Shown here: one piece after another, positions 57,191 to 64,000 of the stretch | How positions within the stretch are numbered: position 1 is the first letter of the stretch | How the letters are laid out: the number at the start of each line of letters is the position of its first letter | Assembly (NCBI RefSeq): GCF_000185385.1 | Contig: NZ_GL622296.1 | Coordinates: 346,470 to 410,469 of the forward strand | DNA length: 64,000 nt | Direction: 5' to 3' | From: Lachnoanaerobaculum saburreum DSM 3986 | Lineage (GTDB): Bacteria > Bacillota > Clostridia > Lachnospirales > Lachnospiraceae | Made by a program: the position numbers and the translations under genes | Notes under the pieces: model-generated | The model's database searches: none | The model's input: only the letters and a program-made list of their open reading frames with translations | Told to the model about the DNA's origin: nothing

Positions 57191-58406
57191 ATTTTTAAAT
57201 TACGTTAAGAAGAATACAAGATCGGATGCTGCTAAAGCCGGAGTTGTGATTCCGTCTACACCTTCACAGATGGAATTTTTACATGAACTTAGTGAGGAAT
57301 TAAAGCAGATCGGTCTTGTGGATGTGAAGATAAACCCTAAGAATGCATTTCTTAGTGCCACTCTTCCCGCAAATCTTACTGTAGATGCAGATAATGTCCC
57401 GATAATCGGGTTTATTGCACATGTGGATACGGCGGACTTTAATGCAAAGAATATTTCGCCGCAGATTCATGAAGATTATGACGGTAGGGATATTATTTTA
57501 GGGGACAGCGGATTTGTACTTTCGCCAACAGAATTTCCGAATTTAAAGAATTATATCGGTCAGACGCTTATCACTACTGACGGAACCACACTTTTAGGTG
57601 CCGATGATAAGGCGGGAGTATGTGAGATTGTTTCCGCTATGGAATATTTGATAAATAATCCGCAGATAAAGCATGGAAAAATTCGTGTAGCATTCGGCTG
57701 TGACGAGGAGATAGGTGTAGGTGCAGACCACTTTGATGTAGAGGATTTCGGTTGTGATTTTGCCTATACTATGGACGGCAGTGCAGTGGGAGAACTTCAG
57801 TTTGAGTGCTTTAATGCGGCGGAGGCCAAGATTGATATTTTAGGTAAGAGTGTACACCCGGGAGATGCCAAGGATAAGATGATCAATGCACTTAGTATTT
57901 CAAGAGATATTCAAAATGCAATGCCGCTTGTATGTGTTCCCGAAAAGACAGAGAACAGAGAGGGCTTTATACATCTGATAGAGGCTCATGGAAATGTTGA
58001 GAATGCAAGTCTTACATATATTATCAGAGACCATGATAAGACTCTTTTTGAAAATAAGAAATATATTGTAAAAAAGATCTGTGAAGATATCAATTCAAAA
58101 TATGATATAGAAAGAGTAAAACTTTCTATGCATGATGAATACCACAATATGGCTGATATCATAAAGAAAGATACAAGGAGTGTGGATATTGCAACAAAGG
58201 CTATGCAAAACCTTGGAATAGAAGTGAACAAGGCACCTATCAGAGGTGGAACTGACGGCTCTAAGATTTCATTTATGGGATTGCCGACTCCGAATATCTT
58301 TGCAGGCGGTGAAAACTTTCATGGCAGATTTGAATTTGTCAGTGTTCAGGCTATAAAAAAGGCTGTTGATGTTATAGTCGAAATAGTAAAGATAGCGGCA
58401 GAGTAA
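57171..58406 (+). CDS. pepT: Peptidase T (tripeptide aminopeptidase)
   Basis: 411 residues; ATG at 57171 overlaps the phosphoesterase stop. M20 signatures: IIGFIAHVDTADFN, TTDGTTLLGADDKAGVCEIV, RVAFGCDEEIGVGADHFDVE, the dimerisation-domain VHPGDAKDKM and RGGTDGSKISFMGLPTPNIF. Binds two zinc ions and releases N-terminal residues from tripeptides. Standard length for PepT. Confidence 0.95.
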   Translation: MEKFLDRFLNYVKKNTRSDAAKAGVVIPSTPSQMEFLHELSEELKQIGLVDVKINPKNAFLSATLPANLTVDADNVPIIGFIAHVDTADFNAKNISPQIHEDYDGRDIILGDSGFVLSPTEFPNLKNYIGQTLITTDGTTLLGADDKAGVCEIVSAMEYLINNPQIKHGKIRVAFGCDEEIGVGADHFDVEDFGCDFAYTMDGSAVGELQFECFNAAEAKIDILGKSVHPGDAKDKMINALSISRDIQNAMPLVCVPEKTENREGFIHLIEAHGNVENASLTYIIRDHDKTLFENKKYIVKKICEDINSKYDIERVKLSMHDEYHNMADIIKKDTRSVDIATKAMQNLGIEVNKAPIRGGTDGSKISFMGLPTPNIFAGGENFHGRFEFVSVQAIKKAVDVIVEIVKIAAE

Positions 58407-58424
58407 TAAATATATAAACATTAT

Positions 58425-58465
58425 AAAAGGTTTTACACTGTACAGTATAAGTGTAAAACCTTTTT
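58425..58465. terminator. Bidirectional terminator between pepT and the Rrf2 gene
   Basis: AAAAGGTTTTACACT (58425-58439) and AGTGTAAAACCTTTT (58450-58464) form a perfect 15-bp stem with T runs on both strands. Confidence 0.92.
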
Positions 58466-58468
58466 GTA

Positions 58469-58888
58469 TCAGATGATAAAGTCATTTCCGGGATCTTCCA
58501 CTATCAAATCCGCAATAGATATGCTGTCAAAGTAGTCATTAATCATCTTTGAGAGTTTGCTCCACATATCAATGGTTCTATATTCACTGGTGCGATACAT
58601 ACTTTCGGTATCTTCCTCATCAATCATTATATTTTCTTCTGCAATCCTAAGTACCTCGCCTACTGTGATGTCGCTTGGTCTTTTGGTCAGTTTGTAGCCG
58701 CCGCCCTTGCCGCGCAAGCCTACTAGCAACTTATTTTTTACAAGCAGTTTTATAATGCTTTCCAGGTACTTTTCTGATATATCCTGTCTTTTGGCAATAT
58801 CACGAAGCGGAATAAAGTCATCTGACTGATTCTCAGTCAAATCAATCATTACAAGTAGTGAATATCGCCCCTTTGTTGAAATCTTCAT
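58469..58888 (-). CDS. Rrf2-family transcription regulator without cysteines
   Basis: 139 residues; ATG at 58888-58886 behind AAGGATAGGT. MKISTKGRYSLLVMIDLTEN is the classic Rrf2 start; the HTH is IPLRDIAKRQDISEKYLESI, and the wing is LLVGLRGKGGGYKLTKRPSD. The effector region (EEDTESMYRTSEYRTIDMWS) has no Cys where IscR/NsrR have three, so it cannot hold their Fe-S cluster; CymR-type partners are another option. Repeated TACCTA elements in its own promoter suggest autoregulation. Confidence 0.9.
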   Translation of the reverse strand: MKISTKGRYSLLVMIDLTENQSDDFIPLRDIAKRQDISEKYLESIIKLLVKNKLLVGLRGKGGGYKLTKRPSDITVGEVLRIAEENIMIDEEDTESMYRTSEYRTIDMWSKLSKMINDYFDSISIADLIVEDPGNDFII

Positions 58889-58892
58889 ATAA

Positions 58893-58946
58893 TTACCTAT
58901 CCTTAGTTTATAATCCTATTATACAGGTAGGTAATAGGTAAATCAA
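58893..58946 (-). promoter_or_regulatory. Promoter and likely operator of the Rrf2 gene
   Basis: Minus strand TTGATT (58946-58941), 17-base spacer, TATAAT (58923-58918). The spacer is filled by two direct TACCTA elements, and ATAGGTAA (58934-58941) and TTACCTAT (58893-58900) form an inverted pair across the -10 and start region. Probable self-repression site. Confidence 0.7.
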
Positions 58947-58981
58947 GCAAATAATAAAACATATGTAAAAAATATGTTTTA

Positions 58982-59257
58982 TCAGCCTATGTAGATATCT
59001 TTATATTCGTTTTTGTTTTTATCAAACCACTTAACGGCATAGGAACAACTTGCCTTTATCTTTTTATTATGAGTTTTAGCATAGTCTATGACCTCCAACA
59101 TAAGCTTACCTGCCGTTCCTTTGCCACGGAGACTGTCATCCACAAAGGTGTGATCTACAAGTATTGTATTATCATCAAGCTCCGTAAAGGTGACCTCTGC
59201 GATCATCTTGCCCGCATCATCATTCATATAAATTCTGCCGTCTGTTATATTAAACAT
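58982..59257 (-). CDS. Small GNAT acetyltransferase (YjdJ/NATD1-like)
   Basis: 91 residues; ATG at 59257-59255, GGAGGT ahead. MIAEVTFTELDDNTILVDHT, then FVDDSLRGKGTAGKLMLEVI with the acetyl-CoA-binding RGKGTAGKL, and KKIKASCSYAVKWFDKN at the end. Members are single-domain GNATs of unknown substrate. Leftward, 93 bases from the Rrf2 start, facing away from tRNA-Thr. Confidence 0.88.
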   Translation of the reverse strand: MFNITDGRIYMNDDAGKMIAEVTFTELDDNTILVDHTFVDDSLRGKGTAGKLMLEVIDYAKTHNKKIKASCSYAVKWFDKNKNEYKDIYIG

Positions 59258-59343
59258 AGTACCTCCAATCTTTTTATAAGAGTAGCATTTTAAGAAGAAA
59301 AGTCAAGGTGTCAAATTTTGTATATTTGAGGTTTTTACATATA

Positions 59344-59372
59344 TTGACAGCTATATATCTTTATGCTAATAT
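59344..59372 (+). promoter_or_regulatory. Promoter of tRNA-Thr
   Basis: TTGACA (59344-59349), 17-base spacer, TAATAT (59367-59372), 9 bases before the tRNA. Confidence 0.85.
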
Positions 59373-59381
59373 TACATAGAT

Positions 59382-59454
59382 GCTGCTGTGGCACAGGTGG
59401 TAGCGCACCTCATTGGTAGTGAGGAGGTCACGGGTCCGAGTCCCGTCAGCAGCT
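59382..59454 (+). tRNA. tRNA-Thr(GGT)
   Basis: Acceptor GCTGCTG pairs with CAGCAGC, discriminator T. Anticodon stem CCTCA/TGAGG encloses TTGGTAG, anticodon GGT. The T-loop reads TCCGAGT rather than TTCGAGT: the near-universal T55 is C. CCA not encoded. A perfect terminator follows two bases later. Confidence 0.93.
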
Positions 59455-59455
59455 T

Positions 59456-59487
59456 AAAAAGCCTTGAAATTTGTTTCAAGGCTTTTT
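59456..59487. terminator. Bidirectional terminator between tRNA-Thr and birA
   Basis: AAAAAGCCTTGAAA (59456-59469) and TTTCAAGGCTTTTT (59474-59487) make a perfect 14-bp stem with a 4-base loop. Confidence 0.93.
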
Positions 59488-59522
59488 GCATGTATATTAT
59501 TTTAAAGTTAAGGTGATAAAAT

Positions 59523-60506
59523 TTATATATAGCCGTAAATACCTCTGACACTTACTTCACCGCTGATAATTCTTTTTATTTTTCCGTCAGCATTTACAAG
59601 TAAGGCTCCGGTTTCATCAATTCCAAGTGCAGTTGCATTATACTCGCCCTTCGGGTCAAGTATTCTGACTTTTCTGCCGACATTTGCCAAATGGCTTTCA
59701 TACTTTGCTTTGATAGAAGTCATATCCTCGGTTTGCAGAAAAATATCAAAGTTCTCATAAAAATGATAGATAACGCTTGCAATCAGTCTTGCTCTGTCCA
59801 TGACTATACCGGTTTCAATAAGCAGTGAGGAGGCCGTATTTGCTATATCAGCCGGAAACTCATCGTTATTTACATTTATCCCGACACCTGAAATAATATA
59901 CTTTATTCCGTCTATATCGGAACTCATTTCAGTAAGTATCCCGCAAATCTTCTTTGAATTGACAACTATATCATTCGGCCATTTTATAAGAGGTTTTGTA
60001 GAATAAAGTTCCTCTATGGCATCACAGAGTGAGGCGGCCATTACCAGAGTAATCATAGAAGCTTTTTCAAGCGGCAGATCAGGTCTGATACACAGGCTCA
60101 TAGAAATACTTGTTGTACCGGGTGAAGTCCAACTCCTGCCAAGCCTGCCTTTGCCGAGAGTTTGTGTATTTGCCACCACAAGAAAATCCGAGGTAATCGA
60201 GTCGGCTGCTTTCTTGGCATAAGTATTGGTGGAATCTATCTGATTAAAGTATATAACCTTTGGGAGAGTCTTATATTTGTATGAGTGCATGCATTGTTCT
60301 ATTTCTATCCGGTTTAAGATGCCTTTATTTTCTAAAAGCAGATATCCCCTGTTATTGACCGACTCAATATTGTAGCCGTCATTTTTCAGTGCATTAACAG
60401 CTTTCCATACAGCTGTTCTGGATACTCCAAGTCTGTTTGATATAGTTTGACCGGATATATGACTGCTACTTGCAAGCAGTATTTTTAAAACTTCATACTT
60501 TAACAT
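59523..60506 (-). CDS. birA: Biotin--protein ligase and biotin operon repressor
   Basis: 327 residues; ATG at 60506-60504 with TTAAGGAGATTT ahead. An N-terminal HTH (SHISGQTISNRLGVSRTAVW) precedes the ligase: FNQIDSTNTYAKKAADSITS, VVANTQTLGKGRLGRSWTSP (biotin/AMP loop), PLIKWPNDIVVNSKKICGIL and IISGVGINVNNDEFP. The C-terminal SH3-like domain ends VSVRGIYGYI. It joins biotin to carboxylase carrier proteins and may repress biotin genes. Confidence 0.95.
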   Translation of the reverse strand: MLKYEVLKILLASSSHISGQTISNRLGVSRTAVWKAVNALKNDGYNIESVNNRGYLLLENKGILNRIEIEQCMHSYKYKTLPKVIYFNQIDSTNTYAKKAADSITSDFLVVANTQTLGKGRLGRSWTSPGTTSISMSLCIRPDLPLEKASMITLVMAASLCDAIEELYSTKPLIKWPNDIVVNSKKICGILTEMSSDIDGIKYIISGVGINVNNDEFPADIANTASSLLIETGIVMDRARLIASVIYHFYENFDIFLQTEDMTSIKAKYESHLANVGRKVRILDPKGEYNATALGIDETGALLVNADGKIKRIISGEVSVRGIYGYI

Positions 60507-60520
60507 AAATCTCCTTAAAA

Positions 60521-60593
60521 TGTATCAAGTGGGATTCGAACCCACCATCTTCAGAGTCGGAGTCTGATGCGTTATCCGCTACGCTATTGATAC
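60521..60593 (-). tRNA. tRNA-Arg(CCG)
   Basis: Minus strand. Acceptor GTATCAA/TTGATAC, discriminator A; anticodon stem TCAGA/TCTGA encloses CTCCGAC, anticodon CCG; T-arm GTGGG TTCGAAT CCCAC. It lies 14 bases upstream of birA on the same strand, so the two may share an RNA. Confidence 0.93.
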
Positions 60594-60608
60594 AAAAATA
60601 TAAATAAC

Positions 60609-60644
60609 GATACCGATTTGTGATATAGACCTCGGTATCACAAA
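60609..60644. other. Overlapping, mutually exclusive inverted repeats upstream of tRNA-Arg
   Basis: ATACCGA (60610-60616) pairs with TCGGTAT (60632-60638), while TTTGTGATA (60617-60625) pairs perfectly with TATCACAAA (60636-60644). The two hairpins share bases, so only one can form. In the 234-base gap from 60594 to 60827 this is the only structure seen apart from AT-rich promoter-like sequence. Confidence 0.5.
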
Positions 60645-60827
60645 TATTATAGAATTATATCATTTTTTATAATAAATTGATAGGTGATTTTTATTCTAAA
60701 ATTTGATAAAATCATAAGAGTATGTTTTTAAGTCTATCCGGTGATTATAGATTTTTGCATTAGTGTAAGGAAAAGTCTATGGATAACAGCAATTAAACTG
60801 TAACTAATATAATATAAAGAGGAAGTT

Positions 60828-61646
60828 ATGAAGAATAGAAAAATAATAATGGGGTTAGGTATGATAGCGGTGATGACGGCGGTAGCTACCGGCTGTAGCC
60901 AAAAGAATGCTGCAACAGTCGGCACCGAGGGGACAACTACTGTAGCGGAGTCTACAATGTCGGAAGAAGAAAAGAAGCTGTCGGATTATAAGACCTATGG
61001 TATGCAAAAAGATCCTGTTAAAGGTATTGTGGAACTTGTGAAGAACTACCAGTACGCCAAGGTCAACGCAGATGCAAGAAGGATGTACAATGTATTTGGA
61101 AGAAGCGATGAGGACGGGCTTTCCGACCTACAGACTAAGCTTAGTGAGGAAGCCAAGGTATATGAGGAATTTGATGATACCGTCACTTATGTGACAAGGG
61201 GATATGAGGCGAATTCATATGTAGTATTTATCAGTTCAAATGTAAAATTCCGTGATATTGATACAAAGGCACCTATGCTTACATGGGCATATGTGATGGA
61301 GAGTCCGAAAGATGCCTTCTATATGGTGGAAAATGATAAAATGACTGAGGATGAGAAAAAGTATGTGGATGAGGTCTCAAGATCTGAGGACATAATTGCA
61401 CTTGATGCACAGATGAGAAAGGATCTTGCAACAGCTGTAACAAGTGATATTCAGCTTGGTACACTTTATTCTATTTGGGTTCAAAATGCATCCACAAAAG
61501 ACAGTGATACTGAAAAGGAAACAATTAATGCAATAACTGATCCCGCTGCCGAAACAAGTGGTGAAGAAAGCACGGTAGAAAGCATCAGTGAAACCTCTAA
61601 AGATGAGGCCGATATATCTATAGCGGAGACAAAGAGTGGCAACTAA
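60828..61646 (+). CDS. Lipoprotein of unknown function
   Basis: 272 residues, AGAGGAAGTT ahead. Signal peptide [15 protein letters not shown] with lipobox VATGC (Cys23), then a Ser/Thr/Glu-rich linker and a folded region ([40 protein letters not shown]). It ends in another acidic low-complexity tail. The middle resembles NTF2-like lipoproteins of Lachnospiraceae. Overlaps or abuts queA. Confidence 0.88.
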   Translation: MKNRKIIMGLGMIAVMTAVATGCSQKNAATVGTEGTTTVAESTMSEEEKKLSDYKTYGMQKDPVKGIVELVKNYQYAKVNADARRMYNVFGRSDEDGLSDLQTKLSEEAKVYEEFDDTVTYVTRGYEANSYVVFISSNVKFRDIDTKAPMLTWAYVMESPKDAFYMVENDKMTEDEKKYVDEVSRSEDIIALDAQMRKDLATAVTSDIQLGTLYSIWVQNASTKDSDTEKETINAITDPAAETSGEESTVESISETSKDEADISIAETKSGN

Positions 61647-61647
61647 G

Positions 61648-62673
61648 ATGGATGTAAAGGATTTTCGGTATGATTTGCCGCAGGAACTTATAGCACAGGA
61701 TCCGCTTGAGGACAGGTCATCATCAAGACTTCTGGTACTTGATAAGGATACCGGCGAGATTACTCATAAACATTTCTATGATATTATCGACTATCTGGAT
61801 GAGGGGGATTGCCTTGTCCTTAATGAGACTAAGGTAATACCTGCAAGGCTTATGGGTGTAAAGAAAGATACAGGTGCGGTTGTAGAGATACTGCTTCTAA
61901 AAAGAAAATCAAAGACTGTCTGGGAATGTCTTGTAAAGCCGGGTAAGAAGTGCAGAGTAGGAGCGGTAATTGAGTTTGGTGAAGGCTTATTGACAGGAAC
62001 TGTAAGTGATATTGTGGAAGAGGGAAACAGAATTATAGAGTTTGAGTTTGACGGTATTTTTGAAGAAATACTTGATAAACTTGGTACAATGCCGCTTCCT
62101 CCATATATCACACATACACTTAAGGACAGGAACAGGTATCAGACAGTGTATGCAAAAAATGACGGTTCTGCGGCGGCTCCTACAGCCGGATTGCATTTCA
62201 CAAAGGAACTGCTTAAAGATATAGAGGATAAAGGGGTCAAACTTGCAAAGGTCACACTCCATGTGGGACTTGGTACATTTAGGCCTGTGAAGGTGAGTGA
62301 TGTCAGACAACATCATATGCATTCGGAGTTCTTTCAGGTTTCAAAAGAGGCTGCGGATATTATAAACAGCACAAGAGCAAACGGCAAAAGAGTAATCTGC
62401 GTGGGAACTACAAGCACCAGAACTGTAGAGAGTGCATCGGATGATAAAGGATATCTAAAGGAGACATCAGGTTGGACCGATATATTTATATATCCGGGAT
62501 ATAAGTTTAAGGTATTAGATGCACTTATTACAAACTTCCATTTACCGGAATCCACTCTGGTTATGCTTGTGAGTGCATTGGCAGGCAGAGAAAAAGTATT
62601 ACACGCATATGAAGAAGCTGTGAAAGAAAAATATAGATTTTTCAGCTTCGGGGATGCGATGTTTATAAAATAA
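61648..62673 (+). CDS. queA: S-adenosylmethionine:tRNA ribosyltransferase-isomerase
   Basis: 341 residues from ATG at 61648, the usual QueA N-terminus ([20 protein letters not shown]); a GTG at 61636 with a better ribosome site is an alternative. [68 protein letters not shown] and [20 protein letters not shown] are diagnostic. It adds the ribosyl part of SAM to preQ1 in tRNA to make epoxyqueuosine. Confidence 0.96.
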   Translation: MDVKDFRYDLPQELIAQDPLEDRSSSRLLVLDKDTGEITHKHFYDIIDYLDEGDCLVLNETKVIPARLMGVKKDTGAVVEILLLKRKSKTVWECLVKPGKKCRVGAVIEFGEGLLTGTVSDIVEEGNRIIEFEFDGIFEEILDKLGTMPLPPYITHTLKDRNRYQTVYAKNDGSAAAPTAGLHFTKELLKDIEDKGVKLAKVTLHVGLGTFRPVKVSDVRQHHMHSEFFQVSKEAADIINSTRANGKRVICVGTTSTRTVESASDDKGYLKETSGWTDIFIYPGYKFKVLDALITNFHLPESTLVMLVSALAGREKVLHAYEEAVKEKYRFFSFGDAMFIK

Positions 62674-62694
62674 TTATTATAGGAAAGGAAATTT

Positions 62695-63300
62695 ATGAAG
62701 ATAAGAAAAAGTTTTGTGGCAGCACCGGTTTTATCAATGCTCATCGGTTTGATGAGTTTTAATGCATATGCCGCAACAGTAAGAAAGGTGACTACAAGCA
62801 GTTATACACCGGTATCATTACAACAGAGTGTTGAACCGTCTACCAGAATTTATGTAAGTAAGATGAGTAAAGAGCTTACACTGATAGCTGACAATAAGGT
62901 AGTGGGTAAGTGGCCATGTAGCTTGGGAGAGTTCTCGGCTAACGGAACAAAGAAAAAGCAGGGGGATAGAACCACTCCGAACGGTGACTACTATATCTGT
63001 GTAAGAAATGACAAGAGTGCATATCATCTTTCACTTGGATTGTCTTATCCTGACAAGGCGGCGGCTGACAGAGGATTTGAGTCGGGTATTATTTCTAAAG
63101 AAGAAAAGGATACCATATACAGTGCTATTGACAGGAAAGTATGTCCTCCATGGGATACGGCACTTGGCGGTGCGATAATGATTCATGGCAATTATCAAAA
63201 GGGCATACCTACAGCAGGTTGTGTAGCTGTAAGTGATGATGTAATGGATATTCTTTGGCCGTACGGACAGCTTGGAATCAAGGTTTCGGTAGGACCGTAA
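62695..63300 (+). CDS. Secreted L,D-transpeptidase, YkuD family
   Basis: 201 residues, GAAAGGAAATTT ahead. Signal peptide SFVAAPVLSMLIGLMSFNAY, then RIYVSKMSKELTLIADNKVV, GKWPCSLGEFSANGTKKKQG and DRTTPNGDYYICVRN, with the active-site pattern AIMIHGNYQKGIPTAGCVAV (His, then Cys). The catalytic motif is HGN...TAGC. It makes 3-3 cross-links in peptidoglycan or attaches proteins to it. Confidence 0.93.
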   Translation: MKIRKSFVAAPVLSMLIGLMSFNAYAATVRKVTTSSYTPVSLQQSVEPSTRIYVSKMSKELTLIADNKVVGKWPCSLGEFSANGTKKKQGDRTTPNGDYYICVRNDKSAYHLSLGLSYPDKAAADRGFESGIISKEEKDTIYSAIDRKVCPPWDTALGGAIMIHGNYQKGIPTAGCVAVSDDVMDILWPYGQLGIKVSVGP

Positions 63301-63368
63301 AGATATAAGGCATATTGTAGCAAGGCTATGATATGCCTGTTTTTATAACACATAGATTTGGAGAACAG

Positions 63369-63440
63369 ATGAATATTAGAGCAGCCGGTATACGGGATAT
63401 GGGCAGAATATTGGAGATATATGAATATGCATTTGTATGA
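63369..63440 (+). pseudogene. Remnant of a GNAT acetyltransferase N-terminus
   Basis: ATG at 63369 behind TTTGGAGAACAG gives MNIRAAGIRDMGRILEIYEY then AFV and TGA at 63438-63440. This is the usual first strand-helix of GNAT acetyltransferases; the rest is missing. The next intact GNAT starts 16 bases later. Likely a decayed paralogue or a short leader ORF that retained its ribosome site. Confidence 0.55.
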
Positions 63441-63455
63441 ATTAAAGGAGGATAT

Positions 63456-63935
63456 ATGATCAGACATGTGAAAGAAGAGGATTTGGACAGACTGGCAAAT
63501 ATAGAGGCTGCATCCTATCCGAAAGCTGAGGCTGCAAGTAAGGAAAGTATTAAAAAAAGAATTGAAAGTTTCCCGGAGTGCTTTTGGATTTTGGAAGAGG
63601 ACGGTATCATAAAGAGCTTTATAAACGGTATGGCTACAGATATTCCGGAGCTTACCGACATTATGTATGATGATGCCGCTATGCATAAAAAAGACGGAGA
63701 GTGGCAGATGATTTTTTCCGTGGTGACGGATAAGCCGTATAGAGGTATGGGACTTGCAAAGCTTGTAATGAATAAGGTAATAGAGGACTCAAGAGCCGCA
63801 GGCAGAAAAGGAATTGTACTTACCTGTAAAGACGGACTCAGAATGTTCTATTCAGACTTCGGTTATGAAGATGAGGGGATATCACAATCAAACCATGGGG
63901 ATACTATCTGGTATAAGATGAGGCTTACATTTTAA
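63456..63935 (+). CDS. GNAT-family N-acetyltransferase
   Basis: 159 residues, AAAGGAGGATAT ahead. MIRHVKEEDLDRLANIEAAS, FWILEEDGIIKSFINGMATD, and the acetyl-CoA motif FSVVTDKPYRGMGLAKLVMN (RGMGLA) are clear; the tail GLRMFYSDFGYEDEGISQSN is usual for AANAT-like enzymes. Substrate unknown. Confidence 0.9.
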   Translation: MIRHVKEEDLDRLANIEAASYPKAEAASKESIKKRIESFPECFWILEEDGIIKSFINGMATDIPELTDIMYDDAAMHKKDGEWQMIFSVVTDKPYRGMGLAKLVMNKVIEDSRAAGRKGIVLTCKDGLRMFYSDFGYEDEGISQSNHGDTIWYKMRLTF

Positions 63936-63947
63936 TAAGCAATATAA

Positions 63948-63977
63948 AAGGACCGGAGAAGATTACCGGTCTTTAAT
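63948..63977 (+). terminator. Terminator after the GNAT gene
   Basis: AAAGGACCGG faces CCGGTCTTT across a 9-base loop, followed by AT-rich sequence. Confidence 0.75.
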
Positions 63978-64000
63978 ATTATAAAGTGTTGTGAACTACC

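Noticed and set aside
60617..60644. CRP-type operator (TGTGA...TCACA)
   Set aside because: The half-sites are too far apart for CRP, and the arrangement fits alternative RNA hairpins better.

Overview
The window reads as a low-GC Gram-positive chromosome, most likely a Lachnospiraceae member (a Lachnoanaerobaculum-like organism is my guess, not shown by the sequence). Host genes use AGGAGG-type ribosome sites and AT-rich codons. The host half carries desulfoferrodoxin and rubredoxin (an anaerobe's superoxide defence), a rhodanese-TtcA fusion beside a DUF6472-like protein, a TerD/AIM24 group, and several choline-binding-type cell-wall repeat proteins together with a LicC-LicA-like phosphocholine activation protein.

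Bases 1 to about 39.7 kb are one prophage whose left end lies outside the window. In order: an immunity switch (repressor leftward from 347, divergent promoters and two operator palindromes at 474-562); an early leftover/antirepressor region with several tiny membrane peptides (360-1841); a replication and modification block (3.1-16.5 kb) with a split SNF2 helicase, a Dcm-type and an MT-A70-type methyltransferase, a DnaQ-like exonuclease, a Sak4-like ATPase, SSB, a primase-helicase, an iteron-rich probable origin (14849-15266) and a VRR-NUC nuclease; a sigma-like late regulator (16534); a membrane-anchored moron with its own promoter and terminator (17.0-17.7 kb); packaging and head genes (17.9-26.5 kb); and a P2-like contractile tail (sheath, tube, frameshifted chaperone, tape measure, X, D, V, U, gp25, J, I, fibres; 26.5-38.1 kb), followed by endolysin and holin. 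Head genes are lambda/HK97/Mu-like and tail genes are P2-like, so the phage is a mosaic myovirus.

The prophage ends next to a leftward tRNA-Leu(TAG). Host genes follow: a uracil-DNA glycosylase; a short choline-binding protein; a three-gene set (TPP-dependent acetolactate-synthase-like enzyme, NAD-dependent epimerase, C-methyltransferase) that looks like branched-sugar synthesis; a HAD-phospholipase C-TerD-AIM24 group; the LicC/LicA fusion; a large secreted choline-binding protein; mscL-dfx-rubredoxin; DUF6472-like/rhodanese-TtcA; a phosphoesterase and pepT; an Rrf2 regulator; a small GNAT; tRNA-Thr; birA; tRNA-Arg; a lipoprotein and queA; an L,D-transpeptidase; and a GNAT.

Most interesting points: (a) two related 26-30 residue membrane peptides on opposite strands around the phage repressor, with a third small peptide whose start codon lies in a perfect 17-nt inverted repeat; (b) an SNF2 helicase split between its Q-like motif and Walker A by a 3.1-kb gene cassette; (c) an endolysin whose CHAP-like domain halves occur in reversed order (His half before Cys half); (d) a -1 frameshift site in the tail chaperone gene; (e) an iteron array; (f) a phosphocholine axis linking host synthesis genes, host surface proteins and the phage lysin.
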